In this document: in pieces, positions 16,491 to 24,002 of the stretch
Position numbering within the stretch: position 1 is the first letter of the stretch
Layout of the letters: each line of letters begins with the position of its first letter
Source of the DNA: CAZCFB01 sp964511535
GTDB lineage: Bacteria; Myxococcota_A; Polyangia; GCA-2747355; CAZCFB01
DNA: 30,631 nt
NCBI GenBank assembly: GCA_964511535.1
Contig: CAZEFW010000116.1
Coordinates: 1 to 30,631, forward strand
Reading direction: 5' to 3'
Made by a program: the position numbers and the translations under genes
The notes under the pieces: model-generated
The model's database searches: none
The model's input: only the letters and a program-made list of their open reading frames with translations
What the model was told of the DNA's origin: nothing

Positions 16491-19400
16491 TTACGGCTGG
16501 ACCGCGATGTCGAAGCTGAACTTGTAGGTGTCGTAGTAGGAGTCCAGCCCGTCCGCCACGAAGTAGATGTCGCCGGCCGTGGCGGTGATGGTCTTGCTGG
16601 CGGTGCTGCCGCCGCTGACGTAGCTGTAGCCGATGACGCCACAGGCGGTGGCCACCTTGGCCATGTCGCAGTTGTGGTTGCCGTCCCACACGCCGAACCG
16701 ACCGCCGGTGCCCAGGGGCTTGAAGGTGATCTTGTACTTCTTGCCGCTGACCGGGGTGAACTTGTAGAACAGGTCCGAGGCGGCCATGGTGGTGGTGCCG
16801 CACTTCTTCATCTGGTTCGACGCCATGGTCTTGTTGTCGGTCACCGTGGCCTTACCGGCGACCAGCTTGACCACCTTGGCGGTCTTGCAGGTGTCGTTGG
16901 CCTGGGGCTTGTACTCGGCCACGGTGAGGGTGTAGTTGCCCTTGGACAGCGAGCTCGAGGACGCGTACTTGGAGTCCACGGCCACAGTGTAGGTGGCGGT
17001 GGTGGTGGGCTTGAAGATGAAGCTCTCGGTGGTGGATGAGGAGCCGGAGTCTGACCCCGCCTTGCACGCGGTCTTCTTGCACGCGTCGAGGATGTAGACC
17101 GCGGCGTCGTAGCCGCTGGCCGGCGCCAGGGACACCTTGTAGCTCTTACCCGCGGTGAGCTTGACCTTGTAGAACCTGTCCGGGCCCTCGGTGTCGTTCT
17201 TGGTGCAGCCGGTGGCGGCCAGGTTGATCACGTTGCTCGCCAGGGAGGTGTCCCCGGTGACCGAGGCGGAGGTGCCGCTGAAGGTCATGAGCTTGGCGTT
17301 GACGCACTTGTCATTGGCAGGCGCCACCGCCTTCTCCACGGTGAGGGTGTACTTGCCCTTGGCGCTGGTGGAGTAGGAGTCCACGCCGATGTAGTAGGTA
17401 CCCGCGGTCTTGGGGGTGAACAGCACCTTGCCGATCTTGCCGGAGCCGATGGGGTCGTCCACGCCGAAGCAGCTGGTCTTGGGCTTGTTGCAGTCGTTGA
17501 ATATGTAGACCGCAGCGTCGAAGGTGGAGGCCGGGGTCAGGGTGACCAGGTACTTGGTGTTGGCCTGGAGCGAGATCCGGTGGAACAGGTCAAAGCCCGG
17601 GGTGCTCGAGGAGGTGGAGCCGCCGCAGGTGGCGCCGGACATGTTCAGGTCGTTGACCGCGGTGCTGGTGTCGCCGGTGATGGTGGCCTTGTTGCCCTTC
17701 CAGGTCATGGCGGTGGCGCTGGTGCAGGTCTCGCCCTTGGCCGGGGTGTACTCCTCCACGTCGAGGGTGAACTTGCCGCTGGCCAGCGAGCTGCTGGCAG
17801 CGTAGTAGGTGTCCACGCCGACGATGTAGGTGCCGCTGGTCTTGGGCGTGTAGGTGAAGCTCTCGGCGCTGCCAGAGTAGGCCGACTCGGCGCCCGCCAC
17901 GCAGGCCGTCTTGTCGCACTTGCTCAGCATGTACACCGACGCGTTGTAGCCGGTGGCGGGGGTGAGCTTGACCTTGTAGCTCTTACCGCCCACGAGGTCG
18001 ATCTTGTAGAACAGGTCCGGGCCCTCGGTGTCGTTGCCGGTGCACGCCGTCTTGGCCAGGTTGATGGTGTTGGTGGCCGAGGTGGTGTCGCCCTTGATGG
18101 TGGCCTTCTTGGCGACCCAGGTCATCTTGGTGGCGCCAGCGCAGCTGTTGTTCTTGGGCACCACGAGCTCCTCGATGTCGAGGGTGAACTTGCCGCTGCT
18201 CAGCGAGCTGGTGGAGGCGTAGCTGGTGTCCACGCCGATGATCACGTCCATGGTCGCCTTCGGGCTGTAGGTGACCTTCTCCAGCGAGCCTGAATAGCTG
18301 GCGTCGGCGCCGGCCAGGCACGCCTTGGTCGGGTCGGTGCAGCCCTTGAGCAGGTAGACCGCCAGGTCGTAGCCCGAGGCCGGCGTGGCCTTGATGCTGT
18401 AGGTCTTGCCGCCGGTGAGCTTGACCTTGTAGAACAGGTCCGGGCCCTCGGTGTCGTTGGAGGTGCAGCCGGTGCTGGGCAGCTTGACGTTGCTGGTGGC
18501 GGCGGTGGTGTCGCCCTTGACGGAGACCTTGCCCTTGGTCAGCGTGAGCAGCTTGGGGGTCTTGCAGGTGTCGTTGTTCGGCTTGCTGTAGCGCTCCACC
18601 TTCAGCGCGTAGGCGCCGATGTCCTTGGCCGCCCGGCCGTCCACGCCGACGTAGTACGTGCCCGCCGCCTTGGGGGTGAAGGCCAGGGTCTCGGTGGTGG
18701 AGGTGGTGGCGTCAGCGCCCATGCCGGTGCCGCAGGTGGAGGCGATCTTGGCGCAGTCGGTGAAGGTGTAGAGCGCGCCGTTGAAGCCGGGGGTGACCAG
18801 GGTGAGCTTGTACAGGTACTTCGGGTCCACGGCCAGCTTGTAGAACACGTCGTTGCCGCCGGTGGTGTTCTTGGTGCAGCCGGTGTTGGTGAGGCTGACG
18901 TCGTTGACAGCCAGGGCGGTGTTGCCCGCGATGGTGACGGTGTTGGCGCCGGTGGGGAAGGTGACGGCCGCGGCGTTCTTGCAGGTGTCGTTGGCCGGCT
19001 TCTTCAGCACGTTGATGGCGAGGGTGTACTTGCCGTAAGAGAAGGTGGCGCCCGGGGTGTAGCGCGTGTCCACGGCCACGTAGTGCACGCCGCTGGTCTT
19101 GGGGGTGAAGCTGCCCGCCTCGCCCTGGTCCGAACCGTACTTCTCGTCCTTGCCGAACACGCAGGTGGTCTCGGGCTTGGCGCAGTCGGTGAACACATAG
19201 AAGCCTGCGTTGTAGCCGGAGTCATGGAACAGGCTGACGTTGTACTTGGTGCCCGCCTTGAGGCTCACGGCGTAGATGTGCTCGAAGCCCTGGGTCGACT
19301 GCTTGGTGCAGCTCTTGGTGCTGGTCATGGTGATCTGGCTGCCCTTGTCCGTGCTGCGCACCTCGCCCGAGACAGAGGCGGAGCCGTTCTTCAGGGTGAG

Positions 19401-19718
19401 GGTGCCCTGGAGCTTCAGGGTGCAGCTGCTGGTGGAGCCGTCAGGAGTGGTGGTGCTGGAGTCTGCCGCGCTGTCGGCCTGCGCGTCGTCCAGAGTGGCG
19501 TCGGTGCCGGCCTCCACGCCCATGTCCTTGGTGGAGCCGTCCTGGCCCTTGTCCTTGCCTACTTTCTGGTCCTTGGTGACCTTTTGATCGGCCTGGACTT
19601 TCTGGTCCGGTGTGACCCCCTGGTCCGCTCCGGGGTCCACTCCGTCGTCGTCGGAGCAGGCAGCCAGGGCCAGGCCCAGGATCAATGTCAGGGCTATCGC
19701 CATCCTGTCTTTACGCAT
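16491..19718 (-). CDS. seven-repeat beta-sandwich surface lipoprotein (PPC-like repeats)
   Basis: 1075 residues from the ATG at 19718, chosen because GGGAG lies just upstream and it opens on a lipoprotein signal (LAAC, Cys21). Residues about 35-60 hold a DQKV-type repeat linker rich in Lys and Asp. From about residue 98 to the end there are seven tandem domains of about 140 residues (period about 410-425 bp). Most begin NDTC-like, have a central GPDLFYKV-type strand and GY(D/N)AAVYIL, a second Cys pair, then GTYYVGVD and SGKFTLDVE. The layout resembles bacterial pre-peptidase C-terminal (PPC) beta-sandwich domains, with paired Cys suggesting disulfides outside the cytoplasm. It has no protease domain. 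An adhesin or matrix role is inferred. It has its own promoter. Confidence 0.85.
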   Translation of the reverse strand: MRKDRMAIALTLILGLALAACSDDDGVDPGADQGVTPDQKVQADQKVTKDQKVGKDKGQDGSTKDMGVEAGTDATLDDAQADSAADSSTTTPDGSTSSCTLKLQGTLTLKNGSASVSGEVRSTDKGSQITMTSTKSCTKQSTQGFEHIYAVSLKAGTKYNVSLFHDSGYNAGFYVFTDCAKPETTCVFGKDEKYGSDQGEAGSFTPKTSGVHYVAVDTRYTPGATFSYGKYTLAINVLKKPANDTCKNAAAVTFPTGANTVTIAGNTALAVNDVSLTNTGCTKNTTGGNDVFYKLAVDPKYLYKLTLVTPGFNGALYTFTDCAKIASTCGTGMGADATTSTTETLAFTPKAAGTYYVGVDGRAAKDIGAYALKVERYSKPNNDTCKTPKLLTLTKGKVSVKGDTTAATSNVKLPSTGCTSNDTEGPDLFYKVKLTGGKTYSIKATPASGYDLAVYLLKGCTDPTKACLAGADASYSGSLEKVTYSPKATMDVIIGVDTSYASTSSLSSGKFTLDIEELVVPKNNSCAGATKMTWVAKKATIKGDTTSATNTINLAKTACTGNDTEGPDLFYKIDLVGGKSYKVKLTPATGYNASVYMLSKCDKTACVAGAESAYSGSAESFTYTPKTSGTYIVGVDTYYAASSSLASGKFTLDVEEYTPAKGETCTSATAMTWKGNKATITGDTSTAVNDLNMSGATCGGSTSSSTPGFDLFHRISLQANTKYLVTLTPASTFDAAVYIFNDCNKPKTSCFGVDDPIGSGKIGKVLFTPKTAGTYYIGVDSYSTSAKGKYTLTVEKAVAPANDKCVNAKLMTFSGTSASVTGDTSLASNVINLAATGCTKNDTEGPDRFYKVKLTAGKSYKVSLAPASGYDAAVYILDACKKTACKAGSDSGSSSTTESFIFKPTTTATYTVAVDSKYASSSSLSKGNYTLTVAEYKPQANDTCKTAKVVKLVAGKATVTDNKTMASNQMKKCGTTTMAASDLFYKFTPVSGKKYKITFKPLGTGGRFGVWDGNHNCDMAKVATACGVIGYSYVSGGSTASKTITATAGDIYFVADGLDSYYDTYKFSFDIAVQP

Positions 19719-19749
19719 CACTATTCTCCCTTTATATAGCAAGGGTGGC

Positions 19750-19778
19750 AGTATCCACAGGCAGCGACCTGCCGTCAA
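19750..19778 (-). promoter_or_regulatory. strong sigma70-type promoter
   Basis: On the minus strand, TTGACG (19778-19773) and GATACT (19755-19750) are separated by exactly 17 bp. The -35 matches 5/6 and the -10 matches 4/6. Transcription would begin about 25 bp before the ATG at 19718. The -10 hexamer is the same as in the promoter at 21979-22007. Confidence 0.6.
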
Positions 19779-19807
19779 TAGTCGATATACTCTATGTTAT
19801 CAGTGGC

Positions 19808-21880
19808 TTACGAGCCAGGCTGCCGCGCGCGGACGATCTCCTGCTGCACAGCAGCAGGAACGGGCTGGTAACTGGCGAACTCCATGGAGAAGCTGGCGCG
19901 GCCGCTGCTCATGGTGCGCAGGGGGGTGGCGAAGCCAAACATCTCGGCCAGCGGGACCTCGGCGTTGATCTTCTGGGCGCCCTTGCGGAAGCGGCGCATG
20001 GAGCCCACCTTGCCCCGCCGCGACCCGAGGTAGCCCACGATCTCGCCGATGTAATCGTCCGGCGTGTTGATCTCCACCTTCATCATCGGCTCGAGGATCC
20101 GCGCCTGCCCCTTGCGCAGCGCCTCGCGCATGGCAGCAGCGGCGGCGGTGCGGAAGGCCATGTCTGACGAGTCCACCTCGTGGTGCTTGCCGTCCACCAG
20201 CGTGGCGGCCACCCCGAGCACCGGGTAGCCCGCCAGCACGCCCTTTTGCAGCGCGTCGCCGATGCCACGGCGGATCGCCGCGAAGTACTCGGTGGGCACC
20301 GCGCCGCCCTTGATCTGGGTTTCGAAGGTCAGCTCACCCGTGGGGTTCGGCTCGAAGTTGATGGCCACCTGGGCGAACTGCCCGTGGCCGCCGGTCTGCT
20401 TCACGTGGCGGTGGTTTATCCGCACCGACCGGCCAAGCGCCTCGCGGTAGGCCACCTGGGGCTCGTCGGTGCCGCACTTGACGCTGAACTCGCTGCGCAG
20501 GCGGTCCACCAGCACCTCCAGGTGCAGCTCTCCCATTCCCCCCAGCACCAGGTCTCCGGTCTCCTCATCGTGAGTCACCGAGAACGAGGGGTCCTCCATG
20601 GCCAGCCGCCCCAGCGCCTTGATCAGCTTCTCCTGCTCCTTCTGGTCAGACGCCGAGATGCGCTGGCTGATCACCGATCGCGGCACCATGATCGCCTCGA
20701 GCAGCAGCCGCGCCTCCGGATCGCACAGGGTGTCGCCGGTGGTGGTCTTCTTCATGCCGATGAGGGCCACGATGTCGCCGGCGCTGGCCTCCTCCACCTC
20801 GGCGCGCTCCTTGGCCTTGATGCGCAGGATCCGCCCCACCCGCTCCCGGATGTTCTTGGTGCTGTTCCAGATCTGGTCCCCGCGGCGCAGCGTCCCGGAG
20901 TAGAGGCGCACGAAGGTCTGCTGCCCCACGTACGGGTCATGGATGATCTTGAACGACAGCGCCGACATGGGGTCGGCCGGGGTCGGCTTGCGTGTGTGGG
21001 TCTTGTCCGGCTGATCGGGATCGGTGCCCACCACGGCCCCGACCTCCACCGGCGAGGGCAGGTAGTCCACCACCGCGTCGAGCAGCAGCTGAATGCCGGA
21101 GTTGCGGTACGCCGCGCCGGCCAACACCGGCACCACGAGCAGCCGGGCCACGGCGTCCCGGGTGGAGGCGCGGATCTCGTCCGGGGTGATCTCCGCCCCG
21201 TCCAGGTAGCGCTCCATCAGCTCGTCGTCGAACTCGGCCAGCGCCTCCAGCAGCGCCTCCCGCGCGGCCGCGACCTTGTCGGCCATCTCCGCCGGGATCT
21301 CCATCTCGGTGCGCTCGAAGTCCTGGTACTGGTAGGCCTTCATCTCCACCAGATCCACCACCCCGCGAAAGTCCTCCTCCTCGGGCTCGATGATCGGCAC
21401 CTGGTAAGCGATGGCGTTGGCGTCCAGCACCTTGCGGATGTCCGCGACCGTGCCGTCGAAGTCCGCGCCGGGGCGGTCCATCTTGTTGATGAAGGCCATG
21501 CGCGGCACCCGGTGCAGGTCCGCCTGGCTCCACACGGTCTCCGACTGGGGCTCCACGCCGCCCACCGCGCAGAAGACGGCCACCATGCCGTCGAGCACCC
21601 TCAGCGAGCGCTCCACCTCCAGGGTGAAGTCCACATGCCCCGGCGTGTCGATGATGTTGATCCGGCGACCGCGCCAGCCGCAGGTGATGGCGGCCGAGGC
21701 GATGGTGATGCCCCGCTCCTGCTCCTGCTTCATGAAGTCCATGGTCGCCTTGCCGTCATGCACCTCGCCCATGCGGCGGGTGACGCCGGAGAGGAACAGG
21801 ATCCGCTCGGTGACCGTGGTCTTGCCCGCGTCGATGTGGGCGGCGATTCCGATGTTGCGCGTCTTGCTGAGCTCGTTCAT
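19808..21880 (-). CDS. fusA: elongation factor G family translational GTPase
   Basis: 690 residues from the ATG at 21880, the start that matches the family's MNELSKTRNIGIAAHIDAGKTT beginning and has AAGGA upstream; a longer frame to 22144 overlaps the divergent gene and is rejected. The GTPase motifs are G1 AHIDAGKTT (14-22), G2 RGITI, G3 DTPGH (78-82) and G4 NKMD (132-135). The G5 segment reads AGAAYRN where SAF/SAL is usual. Domains II-V are complete, including the domain IV KQTGGHGQFAQV segment and the MEFASYQPVP end. It catalyses tRNA-mRNA translocation or ribosome recycling. It lies outside an rpsL-rpsG-fusA-tuf operon, so it may be a second copy; the symbol is given on family grounds only. 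Confidence 0.88.
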   Translation of the reverse strand: MNELSKTRNIGIAAHIDAGKTTVTERILFLSGVTRRMGEVHDGKATMDFMKQEQERGITIASAAITCGWRGRRINIIDTPGHVDFTLEVERSLRVLDGMVAVFCAVGGVEPQSETVWSQADLHRVPRMAFINKMDRPGADFDGTVADIRKVLDANAIAYQVPIIEPEEEDFRGVVDLVEMKAYQYQDFERTEMEIPAEMADKVAAAREALLEALAEFDDELMERYLDGAEITPDEIRASTRDAVARLLVVPVLAGAAYRNSGIQLLLDAVVDYLPSPVEVGAVVGTDPDQPDKTHTRKPTPADPMSALSFKIIHDPYVGQQTFVRLYSGTLRRGDQIWNSTKNIRERVGRILRIKAKERAEVEEASAGDIVALIGMKKTTTGDTLCDPEARLLLEAIMVPRSVISQRISASDQKEQEKLIKALGRLAMEDPSFSVTHDEETGDLVLGGMGELHLEVLVDRLRSEFSVKCGTDEPQVAYREALGRSVRINHRHVKQTGGHGQFAQVAINFEPNPTGELTFETQIKGGAVPTEYFAAIRRGIGDALQKGVLAGYPVLGVAATLVDGKHHEVDSSDMAFRTAAAAAMREALRKGQARILEPMMKVEINTPDDYIGEIVGYLGSRRGKVGSMRRFRKGAQKINAEVPLAEMFGFATPLRTMSSGRASFSMEFASYQPVPAAVQQEIVRARQPGS

Positions 21881-21978
21881 CTGTCGGTCCTTGGGCCCCG
21901 GCCTGTCGCCGGGGTGCTGCAGGATAGCAGGGGCGTGCGGGGACACCAGGGGCAGGTGCGCAAAATTTCCCACGAAAG

Positions 21979-22007
21979 TTGCCAGGCTGACGCGAGCGCC
22001 CGATACT
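21979..22007 (+). promoter_or_regulatory. sigma70-type promoter of the Hsp70 gene
   Basis: TTGCCA (21979-21984) and GATACT (22002-22007) are separated by 17 bp. The -35 matches 5/6 and the -10 matches 4/6. It would give a leader of about 80 bases with several GC inverted repeats (for example GGGC-ACT-GCCC near 22065). No CIRCE-type or sigma32-type element was seen. Confidence 0.55.
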
Positions 22008-22095
22008 CGAAGATGGCGGTACGTAGTGGGCCGGGACTGGTGGCCCGGTAGCGGGGTGCGAGTGGGCACTGCCCAGGAGTCAGGCGAGGTTTCCC

Positions 22096-23880
22096 GTGGC
22101 AAAAGAGACGGCGATTGGCATAGACCTAGGCACCACGAACTCATGCGCGGCCCTGGTGGAGATGGGCAAGCCGCGGGTGATCTACTCGAGGCTCGGCTAC
22201 AGCACCATCCCCTCGGTGGTGACCTTCAGCGCCGAGAAGGTGGTGGTGGGCCAGGCGGCAGAGCGGCGCCTGGTGCTGGCCCCCCAGGAGACCATCTACG
22301 GCAGCAAGCGGCTCATCGGGCGCACCTACCTGTCGGGGGTGCGCAACCGCTTCCAGCCGCACTTCCACTACAAGCTGGTCCCAGACGAGGACGGCTTCGT
22401 GGGCGCGGAGATCAGCGGCCAGGTGGTCTCCATGGTGGACGTGGCCACCCATATCCTGGCCGAGCTCAAGCGCAACGCCGACGACCGCCTCGGCACCCCG
22501 GTGACCAAGGCGGTGGTGACGGTGCCGGCTTACTTCAACGACAACCAGCGCCAGTTCGTGCGCGAGGCAGGAGAGCGAGCCGGGCTGGAGGTGCTGCGGA
22601 CCCTCAACGAGCCCACCGCGGCGGCCCTGTGCTACGGGCTGAACCAGGGCGAGAACAAGCGCCTGCTGGTGTTCGACCTGGGCGGCGGCACCTTCGACGT
22701 CTCCATCGTCGAGATGGAGGGGAACACCTTTAACGTGGTGGGCGTGGACGGCGACACCTTCCTGGGCGGCATCGACTTCGACCGGCGCCTGACCGACTGG
22801 CTGCACGAGAAGATCTCCATGGACATGGGCGAGGAGCTTGAGCTGAGCCCCGTGGGCCTGGAGCGCCTGCGCCAGGTGGCCCGTGACACCAAGCACCAGC
22901 TGAGCGTGCGCGACAAGCACGAGATCAGCATCCCGAACCTCGTGTTGCTCGACGGCAGCCGCATCGACGTGACCCAGGAGATCTCGCGCAAGATGTTCGA
23001 GGCCATGGTGGCCGAGCTGATGGACAGGGTGATGAGCATCACCTCCCGGGCGCTGGACCGGGCCAGCCTGCGCCCTCGGGACGTGGACTCGGTGCTGCTG
23101 GTGGGCGGACAGACCCGCATGCCGGAGATTCACCAGCGGGTGCGTGACCTGTTCGGAAAGGAACCCACCAAGCGGGTCCATCCGGACGAGGTGGTGGCCC
23201 TGGGCGCCGCCATCAGCGCGCACAACTTCCGCGCCCCTGACGCCGCTGTGCTGCAGGACGTGGTGCCCATGACCATCGGCGTGGCCAACCAGGAGGGCCT
23301 GTTCATGCCGGTCATTCCGCGCAACACGTCCGTGCCTCACGAGGAGTCGTTCGACGTGGAGGTGCCGGTTGGGTGCGACATCTTCGACCTGGCGGTTTTC
23401 CAGGGCGACCGCTCCCACGCCTTCGACAACGAGTTCCTCGGCAGCTTCACGGTGGACCAGCTGGCCGACGCGGACACCCGCACCGTCCAGGTGAAGTTCA
23501 TCCTTGATGGCGAGGGGCTGCTCACCATCCAGATCCACCCGGGCGAGGCCGACACCCGGGAGGTGACCCTGGCCACCCGCACCACCCCGGAGGACGTGCT
23601 CGCCTCCATGGGTCGGGAGAAGATCAGCCTCTCCATCCCCCAGGAGTGGACCTCCACAAAGCGCCGGTCAGCGTCAGCGCAGGGTGACACGCCGACGCCC
23701 GCGGCCCCCGAGATCCAGATGCGCGCCGCCCGCAAGGACGAGACGCCTCCGCCCTCCCCCGTTCGATCCGTCGACCCGGCAAAGCCCGCCAGCCGCTACG
23801 GCGGATCCGCGTTGATCGAATTCGGTGAGAAGAAGCCCGGGCTGATCCGCCGGATCCTCAAGTTTATCTTCCGCTTCTAA
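22096..23880 (+). CDS. Hsp70 (DnaK-family) chaperone lacking the helical lid
   Basis: 594 residues from a GTG start with AGGCGAGGT upstream. The ATPase domain is complete: IGIDLGTTNS near the start, VTVPAYFND and NEPTAAAL, the LVFDLGGGTFDVS phosphate-2 loop, and LLVGGQTRMP. The interdomain linker reads DVVPMTIGV (about 388-396) where DnaK has the VxDVTPLSLG type. A beta substrate-binding domain follows to about 515. The helical lid of typical 640-residue DnaK is missing. In its place is a Pro/Ser-rich segment (about 515-575) and a cationic amphipathic tail (GLIRRILKFIFRF). No dnaJ or grpE is nearby, so this is probably a specialised paralogue, not the main DnaK. It is divergent from EF-G. Confidence 0.9.
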   Translation: MAKETAIGIDLGTTNSCAALVEMGKPRVIYSRLGYSTIPSVVTFSAEKVVVGQAAERRLVLAPQETIYGSKRLIGRTYLSGVRNRFQPHFHYKLVPDEDGFVGAEISGQVVSMVDVATHILAELKRNADDRLGTPVTKAVVTVPAYFNDNQRQFVREAGERAGLEVLRTLNEPTAAALCYGLNQGENKRLLVFDLGGGTFDVSIVEMEGNTFNVVGVDGDTFLGGIDFDRRLTDWLHEKISMDMGEELELSPVGLERLRQVARDTKHQLSVRDKHEISIPNLVLLDGSRIDVTQEISRKMFEAMVAELMDRVMSITSRALDRASLRPRDVDSVLLVGGQTRMPEIHQRVRDLFGKEPTKRVHPDEVVALGAAISAHNFRAPDAAVLQDVVPMTIGVANQEGLFMPVIPRNTSVPHEESFDVEVPVGCDIFDLAVFQGDRSHAFDNEFLGSFTVDQLADADTRTVQVKFILDGEGLLTIQIHPGEADTREVTLATRTTPEDVLASMGREKISLSIPQEWTSTKRRSASAQGDTPTPAAPEIQMRAARKDETPPPSPVRSVDPAKPASRYGGSALIEFGEKKPGLIRRILKFIFRF

Positions 23881-24002
23881 CAAATAACCCCTCTGAAGTA
23901 CCCGGTTTTCCCCTCCTGCCCTTGGCAGCGCAGGCTCCTTCTCCATTTTATAGGTTGTAATTTGCGTAATTTATATCACAATATCTTTTGCAGGAGTAAA
24001 CC
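23881..24002 (+). promoter_or_regulatory. AT-rich leader of the PilY1-like gene
   Basis: The stretch 23940-23990 is unusually AT-rich for the window and probably holds the promoter of the downstream gene, though no box pair with 16-18 bp spacing was convincing. AGGAG (23992-23996) is a good ribosome binding site for the ATG at 24003. A small hairpin, CTGCC-CTT-GGCAG (23916-23928), could end Hsp70 transcription but is weak. Confidence 0.4.

Noticed and set aside
20180..22051. 623-codon plus-strand open frame over EF-G
   Set aside because: Antisense to a complete EF-G, His/Leu/Gly-rich, with no motifs.
21881..22144. N-terminal extension of EF-G by 88 residues
   Set aside because: It would overlap the divergent Hsp70 gene and its promoter, and the family start with a ribosome binding site lies at 21880.
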